Positions 8,948 through 17,048 of a stretch of 64,000 nt of DNA are shown piece by piece. Each line of letters opens with the position of its first letter. Within the stretch, counting starts at the first letter, position 1. The notes beneath the pieces were generated by a model. That model saw only the letters and a list, made by a program, of their open reading frames with translations, made no database searches and was not told the origin of the DNA. Location: contig DUVH01000011.1 in the NCBI GenBank assembly GCA_012841145.1, positions 1 to 64,000 of the forward strand. Direction: 5' to 3'. The translations under genes and the position numbers were made by a program. Source of the DNA: Clostridiaceae bacterium. GTDB lineage: Bacteria > Bacillota > Clostridia > Saccharofermentanales > DTU023.

Positions 8948-9483
8948 GGCGATACCTCCTCTTTCAGCGGGATACGCGGTTCAATGAATCGGCGATACAA
9001 GAAGACGCACAATATGATGACGATGGAGCGGACAAACGCCGCGATCAGGATTGTCACGAGCGATGTGTCTTTCCATACTTCCGCGGCATACAGAAAGCGG
9101 AGCAGATATTCAATTGCATTGCCTCCAAAATCGCAGATGACGAGCGAAAAGACGAGAGGAATTTTGTAGATGCTCTTGTTCAACTCAACCGTATAGCGGT
9201 AGAGGACACCGTACCCGATGTAGAAGAAAAACTCGAGTAACAGCGAGCCGGCGAGCAGCGGCGTGAGCGTGGTGCCGCGGATCGCTGCGACCGCAATACG
9301 CAGCAAGCCGACGAAGAGACCTGAGAAGAAAGCAAGCCGTATAATTTTCGTCTTCTTGAGGATGAGGTAGCCGGCCATCATGACGACCATGCCGAGCGTG
9401 ACACGGAAGTCAGAATCACCGACAGGAATATGCACTAGCGAAGCGAGCGCGGTGAGTAATGCGACAACTAACGTCGTAACCAT
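8944..9483 (-). CDS. Hypothetical integral membrane protein coupled to the AGCS symporter
   Basis: I do not recognise this 179-residue protein with certainty. It has about five or six hydrophobic segments over its whole length, a short charged loop after the second (LKKTKIIR) and a polar C-terminal tail. The pattern weakly recalls the five-to-six-helix membrane domains found at the N-terminus of some sensor kinases, but no kinase part is present. The ATG at 9483 is chosen over an upstream one at 9537 because GAGGAGG lies seven bases before it. The stop overlaps the symporter start by four bases, so the two proteins are made together and may act together. It is preceded by a promoter-like sequence and a leader with three hairpins. 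Confidence 0.75.
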   Translation of the reverse strand: MVTTLVVALLTALASLVHIPVGDSDFRVTLGMVVMMAGYLILKKTKIIRLAFFSGLFVGLLRIAVAAIRGTTLTPLLAGSLLLEFFFYIGYGVLYRYTVELNKSIYKIPLVFSLVICDFGGNAIEYLLRFLYAAEVWKDTSLVTILIAAFVRSIVIILCVFLYRRFIEPRIPLKEEVSP

Positions 9484-9631
9484 ATAAACGCCTCCTCGAA
9501 ATACTGTCCGCAAACAACGGACACAATAACTGCCCATTACCGTCCATAAAACAATGGCCCCAACAACACCGACTTAACACTGTCCGCGAAAAAACGGACT
9601 CGACGAACAATAACTTGGGTACATTATAGCA
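9484..9631 (-). promoter_or_regulatory. Extended -10 promoter and three-hairpin leader of the AGCS transcription unit
   Basis: On the minus strand TATAAT (9628-9623) is preceded by TGC, an extended -10 element; no good -35 box is seen. The leader from about 9616 to 9484 holds three small inverted repeats: GTCCG/CGGAC at 9582-9586 and 9595-9599, CCATT/AATGG at 9534-9538 and 9553-9557, and GTCCG/CGGAC at 9506-9510 and 9518-9522. The first and last share the string GCGGACAGT and look like copies of one unit. No known riboswitch was recognised and no terminator-like T-run follows. Confidence 0.5.
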
Positions 9632-9668
9632 AAAATGTGAGTCGATATTCTGTTTAATTGAGTAATTA

Positions 9669-10868
9669 TTACACGGATTTGCGGCGATCCGTCGATTGTG
9701 ATTCTTTCAATGCAAATGCTTCCTCGTAAACGGTCAGCACTTTGTTGACGAACGCCGTGACGCCGTATTCATGAGCTTTTTTCACTGCCGCCCGGCTTCG
9801 CAGGGATCGTTTCTCGTCCGTTTCCGTCAGGAGTCTCGTCAAACCCAAGTCAAATGATGATTCATCGTGAAAGGAGATACCGTTTTCCTCGTTGAGTACG
9901 CCGTCGAGACATGCGTCCTCCTGTACTAAAAGCGGAAGTCCGCATGCGAGCGCCTCAAAGTACGTAAGACCTTGCGTTTCACTTTGAGACGCGCTCAAAA
10001 ACAGATCAGCCGCCGCGTAATACTGCGGGACATTTTCCATGAGGACGGGACCGACATAATGGATCCGATCTTTATGGGGACTATCGCTGATGATTTCCTC
10101 CACTTTGCTGACGGCGGGACCCGCTCCAACGAGCATAAAATGAATTTGTGGCCACAATGACATCCTTTTTTCAATAAAAAGGGTAAGCCTTTCGATCTGT
10201 TTTTCCTGTGAAATACGCCCAACGTAGAGCAGGAGCCGATCATTGTCACCGACGCCATATTGCCGTCTCAGATTGTGCCTCTCTTCGAGATTGTCCGTCG
10301 CCTTATAGAACCTGTGGAGATCGATACCTGTCGGAATCACGCGTATCGGGACACTGATCCCGTAAGAGCGGAGAACGCGTTCTGTTTTTTCAGTCGGTAC
10401 GATCACGATGTCGGCAGAATTGCAGAAGCGGCGACTTTCCATACGCACGTACCGGTGAATCAGTTTGCGACCGAGCCCGCCATCTTTTGCGCGCAGCTGA
10501 TCGTTCAGCCAGTCCTCATAAAGTGTATGAAACGTATGAATGTGGGGGAGATCGTTTTTCTTTGCGATGAGACGACCGAAATTGCCTATGCCGAATTCCG
10601 TTTGCGTGTGTACTAGATCAATCCCCCTCTCTGCGATTTGGCGTCCCAGAATCGGATGAAAGGGAAGAGCCATGCGTTTAGAGCTCAGAAAGGGCGTGCT
10701 GACGACGCGAAAGACGTGTTCTTCATTTTCCGGTTGATCGGGATCCGTCGTCGTTACGACAAAAGAATCGTGTCCGTTTCTTCTCAATCCTTCCTTTAAT
10801 AGGGAAGTCGATGTTGAAACACCGCCGATTTGCGGGTAATAGGCATCTGTCATTAAACCGATACGCAC
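9669..10868 (-). CDS. Glycosyltransferase family 4 protein
   Basis: This is a 399-residue GT-B fold glycosyltransferase. The N-terminus (MRIGLMTDAYYPQIGGVSTS) is typical of GT4 enzymes that glycosylate lipids, such as diacylglycerol glucosyltransferases and PimB-like mannosyltransferases. The C-terminal donor-binding half has LYVGRISQEKQ and a DLFLSASQSETQGLTYFEALACG stretch, which contains the E-x7-E motif that contacts the sugar nucleotide. The start is a GTG with a weak AGGT site six bases upstream. It is probably cytoplasmic and membrane-associated, making a glycolipid or cell-envelope glycan; donor and acceptor cannot be assigned. It stands alone, 156 bases from its upstream neighbour. 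Confidence 0.88.
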   Translation of the reverse strand: MRIGLMTDAYYPQIGGVSTSTSLLKEGLRRNGHDSFVVTTTDPDQPENEEHVFRVVSTPFLSSKRMALPFHPILGRQIAERGIDLVHTQTEFGIGNFGRLIAKKNDLPHIHTFHTLYEDWLNDQLRAKDGGLGRKLIHRYVRMESRRFCNSADIVIVPTEKTERVLRSYGISVPIRVIPTGIDLHRFYKATDNLEERHNLRRQYGVGDNDRLLLYVGRISQEKQIERLTLFIEKRMSLWPQIHFMLVGAGPAVSKVEEIISDSPHKDRIHYVGPVLMENVPQYYAAADLFLSASQSETQGLTYFEALACGLPLLVQEDACLDGVLNEENGISFHDESSFDLGLTRLLTETDEKRSLRSRAAVKKAHEYGVTAFVNKVLTVYEEAFALKESQSTDRRKSV

Positions 10869-11024
10869 GAGTAAACCTCAAATTTATCATTCATATTCAC
10901 AGGTGACGCGTTCATGCTAGCACGACACATTTCAAAACTCGTTTGACAAAAATGAAATCAATGTAAAAAGTGGCGCCTTCAAAGTCGACACAATGTATAA
11001 AAGTTGCAATTAAATCGCGAGCTG

Positions 11025-12101
11025 TCAGTTTGCGGCGGTCTGTGTCTGCGCGGAACCGTTTTGAAAAACGAATGATGTACTGAATTGTTCGCTTTTTTTC
11101 ATGAATTCAAGTGTGTCGCGAACTGTTTCACGTATAGGGCGCGTCGTGTATTCGAGTACCTTGCGCGCTTTTTCATTTGAAAAATTCGCGAAGCTGTTCA
11201 ACGTATAAAGGGAGTACGACGTAAAGATAGGCGGCGTTCCCGTCACTTTGCTGCTCCACTCGACGAAAGGAGCGGCGATCTTCGCCAAAAAGCGGGGAAC
11301 TTTGATTTTAAATTGTTTCCGCCCCGTCATCTTTGCGGCCATGTTGACGATGTCGCAGATCGGATAGTAGTCGCCGGACAGGATATAGGCCTCACCCGCT
11401 TTACCTTTGAGTGCAGCGCTGATGATGCCTTCCGCGACATCGCGGACATCGACGAAGTCATATCCGCCGCTGACCATACCGGGGAGCTTTTTGTCAACGA
11501 GTCGTCTGAAGAGACGCGTCGTATGGCTGTTGAGGTAATCGTACGGTCCGATGATTCCGCTCGGATGGACAACGACAGCGTCCAGTCCGTCTTTTGCTGC
11601 ATCCATGACGTGCTGCGTCGCCAATGCTTTTGTTTTCGCGTAAAAGCCGTGCACGTTATCGGGATCAAAATGATCGATCTCAGTGATGGTTCTGTCCGTG
11701 TCGGGTTCGGGAATCGCGTGAACGGTACTCGCGTAAACGAAACGCTTGACGCCGTGTGCCTTTGCCGCCTCGAGCATATTTTTCGTGCCGTTGACGTTTA
11801 TGTTGTAGGCGCGTTCATCATACTTTCCGTAGATTGTGACGTAACCTGCAAGGTGCAGCGCGATGACGTCGAATCCCTCCGTGTCGGCGAATAGCGGATC
11901 GATCGAATCGCGGTCGGTGATGTCGCCACGTACGATTTCGACGTCGAGACCCTTAAGCGAAGGAGGTATATCCTGTTCGATGACAAACGCACGAACGCGT
12001 TGCTCCATGTTTTTGAGCTCGCGAACGACGTTGTTGCCCAAATGTCCTGACGCACCGGTAACAAGCCAGATATTATTCGCGTCTGAATACCCCGTTCCCA
12101 T
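11025..12101 (-). CDS. NAD-dependent epimerase/dehydratase (extended SDR)
   Basis: This is an extended short-chain dehydrogenase/reductase of about 358 residues. A Rossmann motif TGASGHLGNNV sits close to the N-terminus, the catalytic YxxxK is present as YAKTK near residue 155, and a Ser/Thr-rich VYASTVHA strand precedes it. Such proteins reduce or epimerise sugar nucleotides, flavonoid-like ketones or steroid-like substrates; the sequence does not decide which. The ATG at 12101 is chosen because GGAGGAG lies just upstream; an in-frame ATG at 12143 would add 14 residues without a site. It is divergent from the P-loop gene at 12368. Confidence 0.85.
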   Translation of the reverse strand: MGTGYSDANNIWLVTGASGHLGNNVVRELKNMEQRVRAFVIEQDIPPSLKGLDVEIVRGDITDRDSIDPLFADTEGFDVIALHLAGYVTIYGKYDERAYNINVNGTKNMLEAAKAHGVKRFVYASTVHAIPEPDTDRTITEIDHFDPDNVHGFYAKTKALATQHVMDAAKDGLDAVVVHPSGIIGPYDYLNSHTTRLFRRLVDKKLPGMVSGGYDFVDVRDVAEGIISAALKGKAGEAYILSGDYYPICDIVNMAAKMTGRKQFKIKVPRFLAKIAAPFVEWSSKVTGTPPIFTSYSLYTLNSFANFSNEKARKVLEYTTRPIRETVRDTLEFMKKSEQFSTSFVFQNGSAQTQTAAN

Positions 12102-12367
12102 GAACTCCTCCATTCCCCGATGAGTTGACGCAATCGTCAGCAACTGATATTTGAACTCAGATTAGCAAATAGCGTTCCCCGCATTGTGTAAAGAATGTGA
12201 ATAAATAAATCAATACTGTGTCATGTGCGTTAGAAACGTCGAGATGATTCGCTTTTCGGAGGATGGCCGCGGCATGGAGAGTATGAGACAATGCTATTGG
12301 GATAATCGATTCTGTGCTTGCGCATAAGTCGTCATCCCTCGACGATTCGGTAGGGAAGGAGATCACT

Positions 12368-13321
12368 ATGTCGTATTCGGACAGAATGCAGAGGAATCAC
12401 TTATACAGCGTTTTGCTGTCGCCGAGGGGAGCTCCGCGCATGACGGATCAGGGAATGCAGATCGCCCAGCAGTATCTGTCGCCTTTCGATCGTTTGATCG
12501 GACTGATCGGGGACAGCGGTTCCGGAAAGAGTATTCTAATCGAAGGCATGTTTCCCGGTTTGGAGCTGACTAACGATGACGAAGGCGTCAACGTCAGGCC
12601 TCTCCCGATCATGCATCAGGATGATACCGGTTTCTTTACGCCTCATACGTATCACCTCGACATTCGCTTTGAAATGGCGTTTTACCAACCCCACGAGCTT
12701 GCCGACGCGATCAGGCTCGCCGTCAACCGCGGCAAGCGCGTCGTTATTGAACACTTTGATCTTATCTACCCATATCTCGGTATGAATGCGCATTTGATGT
12801 TGGGGGTCGGCGAGGAGATTATTGTGACGCGTCCGAGTGTTTTCGGGCCTGAGCCGGAAGACATCAAAGAGGTTGTGTTCGCGTCTATCGGGAATCGGCG
12901 TATGGCGCATACGGCCGATGACCTTGTCGAGTATTGCCTGATTGATCGCCGAGTCTATCACTTCGAGCATTACGACGTGCGCAGCGGATTCATTCTCTCT
13001 TTCCCCGAAAAACCACAACTCGATCTCGCGGAACTGGAAGCCGATGTCAAAAAGCTGATTGCCAAAGATCTGCCGATTTCATACCTCGACAATACGCATA
13101 TCCTGATCGGTGACCAGCGTCACTACTGTACGGGTCCTCGCATGCATGTCAAATCGACGGGAGAGATTAAAGATTTTCAGCTCTACCACGAATTTCTAAC
13201 GCATCCGATCACGAAAGACTCGCAAATTCTGGGGGTCGTCAATATGCCCGAGGAGATCATGCTCTCCGAACTCAATTCTCTCAAGCTCATGACGTTCACG
13301 AGTCCTGAGGGCGGCAAATAA
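12368..13321 (+). CDS. P-loop protein with a tRNA-synthetase SAD-like C-terminal domain
   Basis: This 317-residue protein has a Walker A motif (GDSGSGKS, about residues 44-51) followed by LTNDDEGVNVRPLP, and a central HFDLIYPYLGMNAHLM segment. The C-terminal third contains Asn/His/Cys-rich stretches (DNTHILIG, HYCTGPRMHVKSTGE) that resemble the second additional domain found beside alanyl/threonyl-tRNA synthetases. I recall database entries for such proteins under the name alanine-tRNA synthetase second additional domain-containing protein, but no function is known to me. The ATG at 12368 is preceded by GGAAGGAG six bases upstream. It lies 78 bases before citXG and may be co-transcribed with it, suggesting a role linked to the lyase or its cofactor; this is inference. 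Confidence 0.7.
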   Translation: MSYSDRMQRNHLYSVLLSPRGAPRMTDQGMQIAQQYLSPFDRLIGLIGDSGSGKSILIEGMFPGLELTNDDEGVNVRPLPIMHQDDTGFFTPHTYHLDIRFEMAFYQPHELADAIRLAVNRGKRVVIEHFDLIYPYLGMNAHLMLGVGEEIIVTRPSVFGPEPEDIKEVVFASIGNRRMAHTADDLVEYCLIDRRVYHFEHYDVRSGFILSFPEKPQLDLAELEADVKKLIAKDLPISYLDNTHILIGDQRHYCTGPRMHVKSTGEIKDFQLYHEFLTHPITKDSQILGVVNMPEEIMLSELNSLKLMTFTSPEGGK

Positions 13322-13399
13322 ACGTTGTCGCAATGATGATACGCGACGGAATTCTGAAAAGAAGAGCGTCACACGCAAAATCTTGATGCGAGGGGTGGC

Positions 13400-14998
13400 G
13401 TGGAGTACAGCGAGTATTTTGAAAAACACCGAAGAAGAGAGGTCTCGCTTGAGGAAGTTCTTGAGGCGCGCGATCGACGAGTCGAACGGCAGTCATATTT
13501 AACCGCCACGCATCGCACACCCCTCATTTCGTTTACGCTGAACATGCCGGGCGGTGTGAAAAAGACGTCTCTGTCGTCATTTTTCTTCAATGATCGCTTG
13601 ACACGGTTGAAGATGCGTCTGCGGGCCATGGGCGCCGACATTGAAGAGGAGATCGTCACGTCCGGTCCGGCGGGCGATGAGGCGATACTTGCCATTTCTT
13701 ATTTGTCGGCGCTCTCGTTAAAAGTACTGTCGGTAGACATGGAAGAGCGTTCGGTCGCAGGCCGCCTGCTGGATCTCGATGTCATCGACGAGGACGGGAA
13801 ACCTGTCAAACGCACGGCGGTCGGGGCGGAACCTCGACGGTGTTTATTGTGCGACCGGCAGGCGTCGGTCTGCGGTTCTTCGCGAGCCCACTCTTTGAAT
13901 GACTTGACGGGCAAAGTGACGGGAATGCTTGAACACGCTGTATACGGCATGCTTGTCGATGAAGTTGTTTCGATGGCGGGCAAAGCGTCGTCTTTTGAGC
14001 TTATGGTATCGATGAAACCGGGGCTCGTCACGTATACGGACTCGGGTTCCCACTCCGATATGGATCGCTTTACTTTCGTGAAGAGCCAAGCGTCCCTTCT
14101 CTCATATTATCGGGACGCTTTTCTTGCCGGCCGGGACGACAGCGACAAGGCCATTGTCAACCTCAGACTGGAAGGTATGGAAGCCGAACAGAGAATGTTT
14201 CGTGCGACGGACGGCGTTAATACTCATCGTGGCTGGATCTATATTGCGGGCATTTTATCGGCCGCTGCCGGGCGGATCAGCGCTTCGATGTTACGGGGCG
14301 ACGCTCTCTCAAACTTGGAGAACGAAGAGCCCTTACAGAACCGGACCGTCGACATGGCGGCATTGCTGTCCGAGATGTCCGCTTCCATCGCGCATGCCCT
14401 GGAGGAATCGCTCGGCTCGTCCTTTTTTGAGAACACTCGAAAAGCGATGAAGGAACATCGGTCAGTTCCGCCGGCAGTCACAGAGAATTCAACATCTCAC
14501 CCACATCTTGCGGGTGTTCGCAATTTTCAAGTCGCATCCTTTCCGCGCTTTGAAAGCGCGTCGCACCCGCATCTTGCTGGTGTTCGCAAAGAAGCCGTCT
14601 CAGGTTTCCCGAGCATTATTAACGTGGGGGTACCGATTTTGACGCGAGCGCTCAAACGGGGAGACGAAGAAAATCTCGCAGGTCAGAGAGCCTTATTCGC
14701 TTTGTTGGCGGCGGCGGAGGATACGACTCTCGTAAAGCGCGGCGGCTCAACGGCCATCCCGCACATTCGCCGCTATGTATTGGAGGCGCTCGACCTTGAA
14801 GATGAGCATGAGGCCGCGGCACTCATTTGTTCCGCGCTCGCCTTGGGCGAGGAGGCTCTGCACGCACACTTAAAGACGCTTTCCGAGTATTTTATTGACC
14901 GCCGTCTCAGTTGCGGCGGCGTCGCCGATTTGCTCGCCGGCAGTTATTTTGCGCGCGACCTTTGCTCTCTTTTGGAGAGAATTGCCGCCCATTGTTGA
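13400..14998 (+). CDS. citXG: Fused CitX-CitG: lyase prosthetic-group synthesis and transfer
   Basis: The 532-residue protein joins two activities needed to load the CitD carrier. Residues 1 to about 180 are CitX, the phosphoribosyl-dephospho-CoA transferase, with the hallmark RRCLLCDRQASVCG and SRAHSL motifs. The rest is CitG, which makes triphosphoribosyl-dephospho-CoA from ATP and dephospho-CoA, with KPGLVTYTDSGSHSDMD, GVNTHRG and the C-terminal RRLSCGGVADLLAGSYF. Such fusions are known in other bacteria. The start is GTG at 13400 after GAGGGG. A 66-bp in-frame duplication at 14495-14590 repeats the CitG motif HPHLAGVRKEAVSGF in degenerate form. Its presence shows that the CitDEF complex about 6 kb upstream can be matured. 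Confidence 0.92.
   Translation: MEYSEYFEKHRRREVSLEEVLEARDRRVERQSYLTATHRTPLISFTLNMPGGVKKTSLSSFFFNDRLTRLKMRLRAMGADIEEEIVTSGPAGDEAILAISYLSALSLKVLSVDMEERSVAGRLLDLDVIDEDGKPVKRTAVGAEPRRCLLCDRQASVCGSSRAHSLNDLTGKVTGMLEHAVYGMLVDEVVSMAGKASSFELMVSMKPGLVTYTDSGSHSDMDRFTFVKSQASLLSYYRDAFLAGRDDSDKAIVNLRLEGMEAEQRMFRATDGVNTHRGWIYIAGILSAAAGRISASMLRGDALSNLENEEPLQNRTVDMAALLSEMSASIAHALEESLGSSFFENTRKAMKEHRSVPPAVTENSTSHPHLAGVRNFQVASFPRFESASHPHLAGVRKEAVSGFPSIINVGVPILTRALKRGDEENLAGQRALFALLAAAEDTTLVKRGGSTAIPHIRRYVLEALDLEDEHEAAALICSALALGEEALHAHLKTLSEYFIDRRLSCGGVADLLAGSYFARDLCSLLERIAAHC
14495..14590 (+). repeat. 66-bp intragenic duplication inside citXG
   Basis: Two near-identical 29-base segments start at 14495 and 14561, 66 bases apart, each encoding SHPHLAGVR. 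A small palindrome (CGCGCTTT/AAAGCGCG, 14544-14560) lies between them. The second copy continues into KEAVSGFP, the expected CitG sequence; the first continues into NFQVASFP, a degraded version. The simplest reading is a 22-codon tandem duplication that kept the frame. Each copy also has weak dyad symmetry (CACC/GGTG). Confidence 0.8.
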
Positions 14999-15041
14999 GG
15001 AGTTTTCGCTCACCGGTCACAGATTTGTCATATGCGGAAAG

Positions 15042-15070
15042 TTGATGGATGGCTTTTCTACTGTTATAAT
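15042..15070 (+). promoter_or_regulatory. Sigma-70-type promoter for the NlpC/P60 gene
   Basis: TTGATG at 15042-15047 and TATAAT at 15065-15070 are separated by exactly 17 bases. The box lies about 50 bases before the ATG at 15123 and just after the end of citXG, so it starts a new transcription unit. Confidence 0.8.
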
Positions 15071-15122
15071 GCCGATAAGCAAACGACGCCTAATGGCGTT
15101 ATTTCGCTTGGAAGGGGTTTTT

Positions 15123-17042
15123 ATGTCGGAGTTCATCTCTGAAAACGAGTCCGCATTGGACGATGTGACATCTAAAGGTTTTTTGAAATCACGGCGCAAT
15201 CGGCCGCAGGTTCGCAGGAGAAAGCGCTTTAAGTCGTCTTCGATCGGGCGTTATCTTTTTTACGGTCTGCCGGTCGTCGCTTTCGTTCTGATTATTTCTA
15301 TTTTTGTTGTCAGCATTGCAACTGTCAAGCCTGTCGAGGTCCCTTTCCAAGATTTTAGAGGTAATGAGAATAACCGAGGAGGCCAGATTGACCGCGCGGC
15401 GCCGCCCGTCCTGGATTCCTCTGAGGATTCCGAAGAATCCTCAGATGCGGACATATCTACAACAACGCCTCCGAGCGAAGAACCGGCAGAAGTTCCGACG
15501 ACGCCTGAAGTTGAGCCGTCGATTCTTGTACCGTCCGTACCGACCGTGGTACTCGTGCCGACCGAAGCGCCGGAGACTACAACAACGACGACAACCACGG
15601 CAACTACAACGACTGCGACAACTACGACAACATCAACTGAGCCTCAAACAACAACGACAACAACGACCGTACCCGAAACGACTCAGACCGGTATGCCGGC
15701 TAAGGGGAGCACGCAGTATGTTCTCAATCATCAGGTCAATGTGCGTGAAGGTCCGGGCACGGAGCATGCCATAGCCGGTTTTGGTCTGCGCGGCATGTCT
15801 TTACGTGTTATTGAACCGGGTGAGGAGTGGTCATTTATCAGGACGGAAAACAGCCTTGAAGGCTATATGCTGAATGAGCTGTTCGGCCCCGTTCAGCCCG
15901 AGAACGTCGTCGAGGAAATCGGTATGGGGCGCTACATGTATATCGATACGGACGCCGCCAACTTACGCGAAGAACCGACGACCGATTCAGAGAAAATTAC
16001 TGTTGCCTATCGCGATGAGAAAGTCTACCAGATCTCTACGAACGGCGGCTGGTCACGCATAAAGACGGAAGGCGGCATCACTGCCTATATCCGCAACGAT
16101 CTGCTCCGCACGACACCGCCGATCAATCCTTTCGTCAAGACGAACAGGACAGTCTACGTCGATACGAATGTGGCGAATGTACGCAAGCTGGCATCGACCG
16201 AGGCCGCTGTCATCGGGCAGGTTCGCCGCGACGAGCGTCTGAAAGAATTGGAGACGAACGGCACCTGGTCCAAGGTGAGGCTGGAGGATGACTCGATCGG
16301 GTATATCCACGGCGAACTTCTAACGACATTGGAGCCTGCGCCGAGCGGATTTAAGAAGGTCGAGAAGACCGTTTATATCAACACGGGATACGCCAACGTG
16401 CGCTCAAAGCCGAATACGGACTCCACCATTCTGACCGTGTTAAGTTTCGGCACGTCGGTGAAACAGCTTGCTGTCGGATCGGGATGGACGTTTATTGAAT
16501 ATTCAGAAGGTAAACGCGGTTACATCAGCTCCGATCTGCTTCTTTCGACGAGGCCGACAGAGCAGACACAACCGACGGAGACGACGAAATCTACGACGAA
16601 AAAAGGCGATGAGCCGACGACGCCCGCGCCGTCCAGTCCGCCTGAGAATAATAAACCCACGACTAAAGGTAATCAGGTCGTGCAGGTTGCGAAATCACTC
16701 ATCGGGACCCCTTATGTTCTCGGAGGTTCCTCCACGAGGGGAGTCGACTGCTCGGGACTCGTCATGTACGCTTACAATGCGGTCGGCTTTAACATGACAT
16801 TCCATGGAGCGACGGGACAGGCACAGCTTTACGGCAGGAAAGTGTCATTTAGCGGGCGTGATTTTTCACCCTTGCTGCCCGGAGATCTTATTTTCTTCAG
16901 CAGAGGGAAATGGTACCACCACGTCGGCATTTACATCGGCGACAATCAGATGATTCACGCGACAAGTCGCAGAGGCGTACACATCGCCAGCTTGATGACT
17001 TACTACCAGACTCCTGCTCTTGTCAAACGCATCTTTGATTAG
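15123..17042 (+). CDS. Membrane-anchored cell-wall hydrolase with four SH3 domains and NlpC/P60
   Basis: The 639-residue protein has a basic cytoplasmic head, one transmembrane segment at about residues 40-65, a Thr/Pro-rich linker to about residue 195, four bacterial SH3 domains at about 200-475, a second Thr-rich linker and a C-terminal NlpC/P60 domain. The NlpC/P60 catalytic set is complete: Cys543 in VDCSG, His600 in HHVGIYIG and His612 in MIHA. Such enzymes cleave D-Glu-meso-diaminopimelate bonds in peptidoglycan peptides; the SH3 domains bind wall. The ATG at 15123 follows GGAAGGGG, and a promoter lies at 15042-15070. The first linker is encoded by a low-complexity ACN-repeat tract (about 15577-15670) that could vary in length. 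Confidence 0.92.
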   Translation: MSEFISENESALDDVTSKGFLKSRRNRPQVRRRKRFKSSSIGRYLFYGLPVVAFVLIISIFVVSIATVKPVEVPFQDFRGNENNRGGQIDRAAPPVLDSSEDSEESSDADISTTTPPSEEPAEVPTTPEVEPSILVPSVPTVVLVPTEAPETTTTTTTTATTTTATTTTTSTEPQTTTTTTTVPETTQTGMPAKGSTQYVLNHQVNVREGPGTEHAIAGFGLRGMSLRVIEPGEEWSFIRTENSLEGYMLNELFGPVQPENVVEEIGMGRYMYIDTDAANLREEPTTDSEKITVAYRDEKVYQISTNGGWSRIKTEGGITAYIRNDLLRTTPPINPFVKTNRTVYVDTNVANVRKLASTEAAVIGQVRRDERLKELETNGTWSKVRLEDDSIGYIHGELLTTLEPAPSGFKKVEKTVYINTGYANVRSKPNTDSTILTVLSFGTSVKQLAVGSGWTFIEYSEGKRGYISSDLLLSTRPTEQTQPTETTKSTTKKGDEPTTPAPSSPPENNKPTTKGNQVVQVAKSLIGTPYVLGGSSTRGVDCSGLVMYAYNAVGFNMTFHGATGQAQLYGRKVSFSGRDFSPLLPGDLIFFSRGKWYHHVGIYIGDNQMIHATSRRGVHIASLMTYYQTPALVKRIFD

Positions 17043-17048
17043 GGATCT

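Noticed and set aside
10943..10970. TTGACA promoter on the plus strand at 10943
   Set aside because: It would read into the antisense of a minus-strand gene and has no proper -10 at 16-18 bases.
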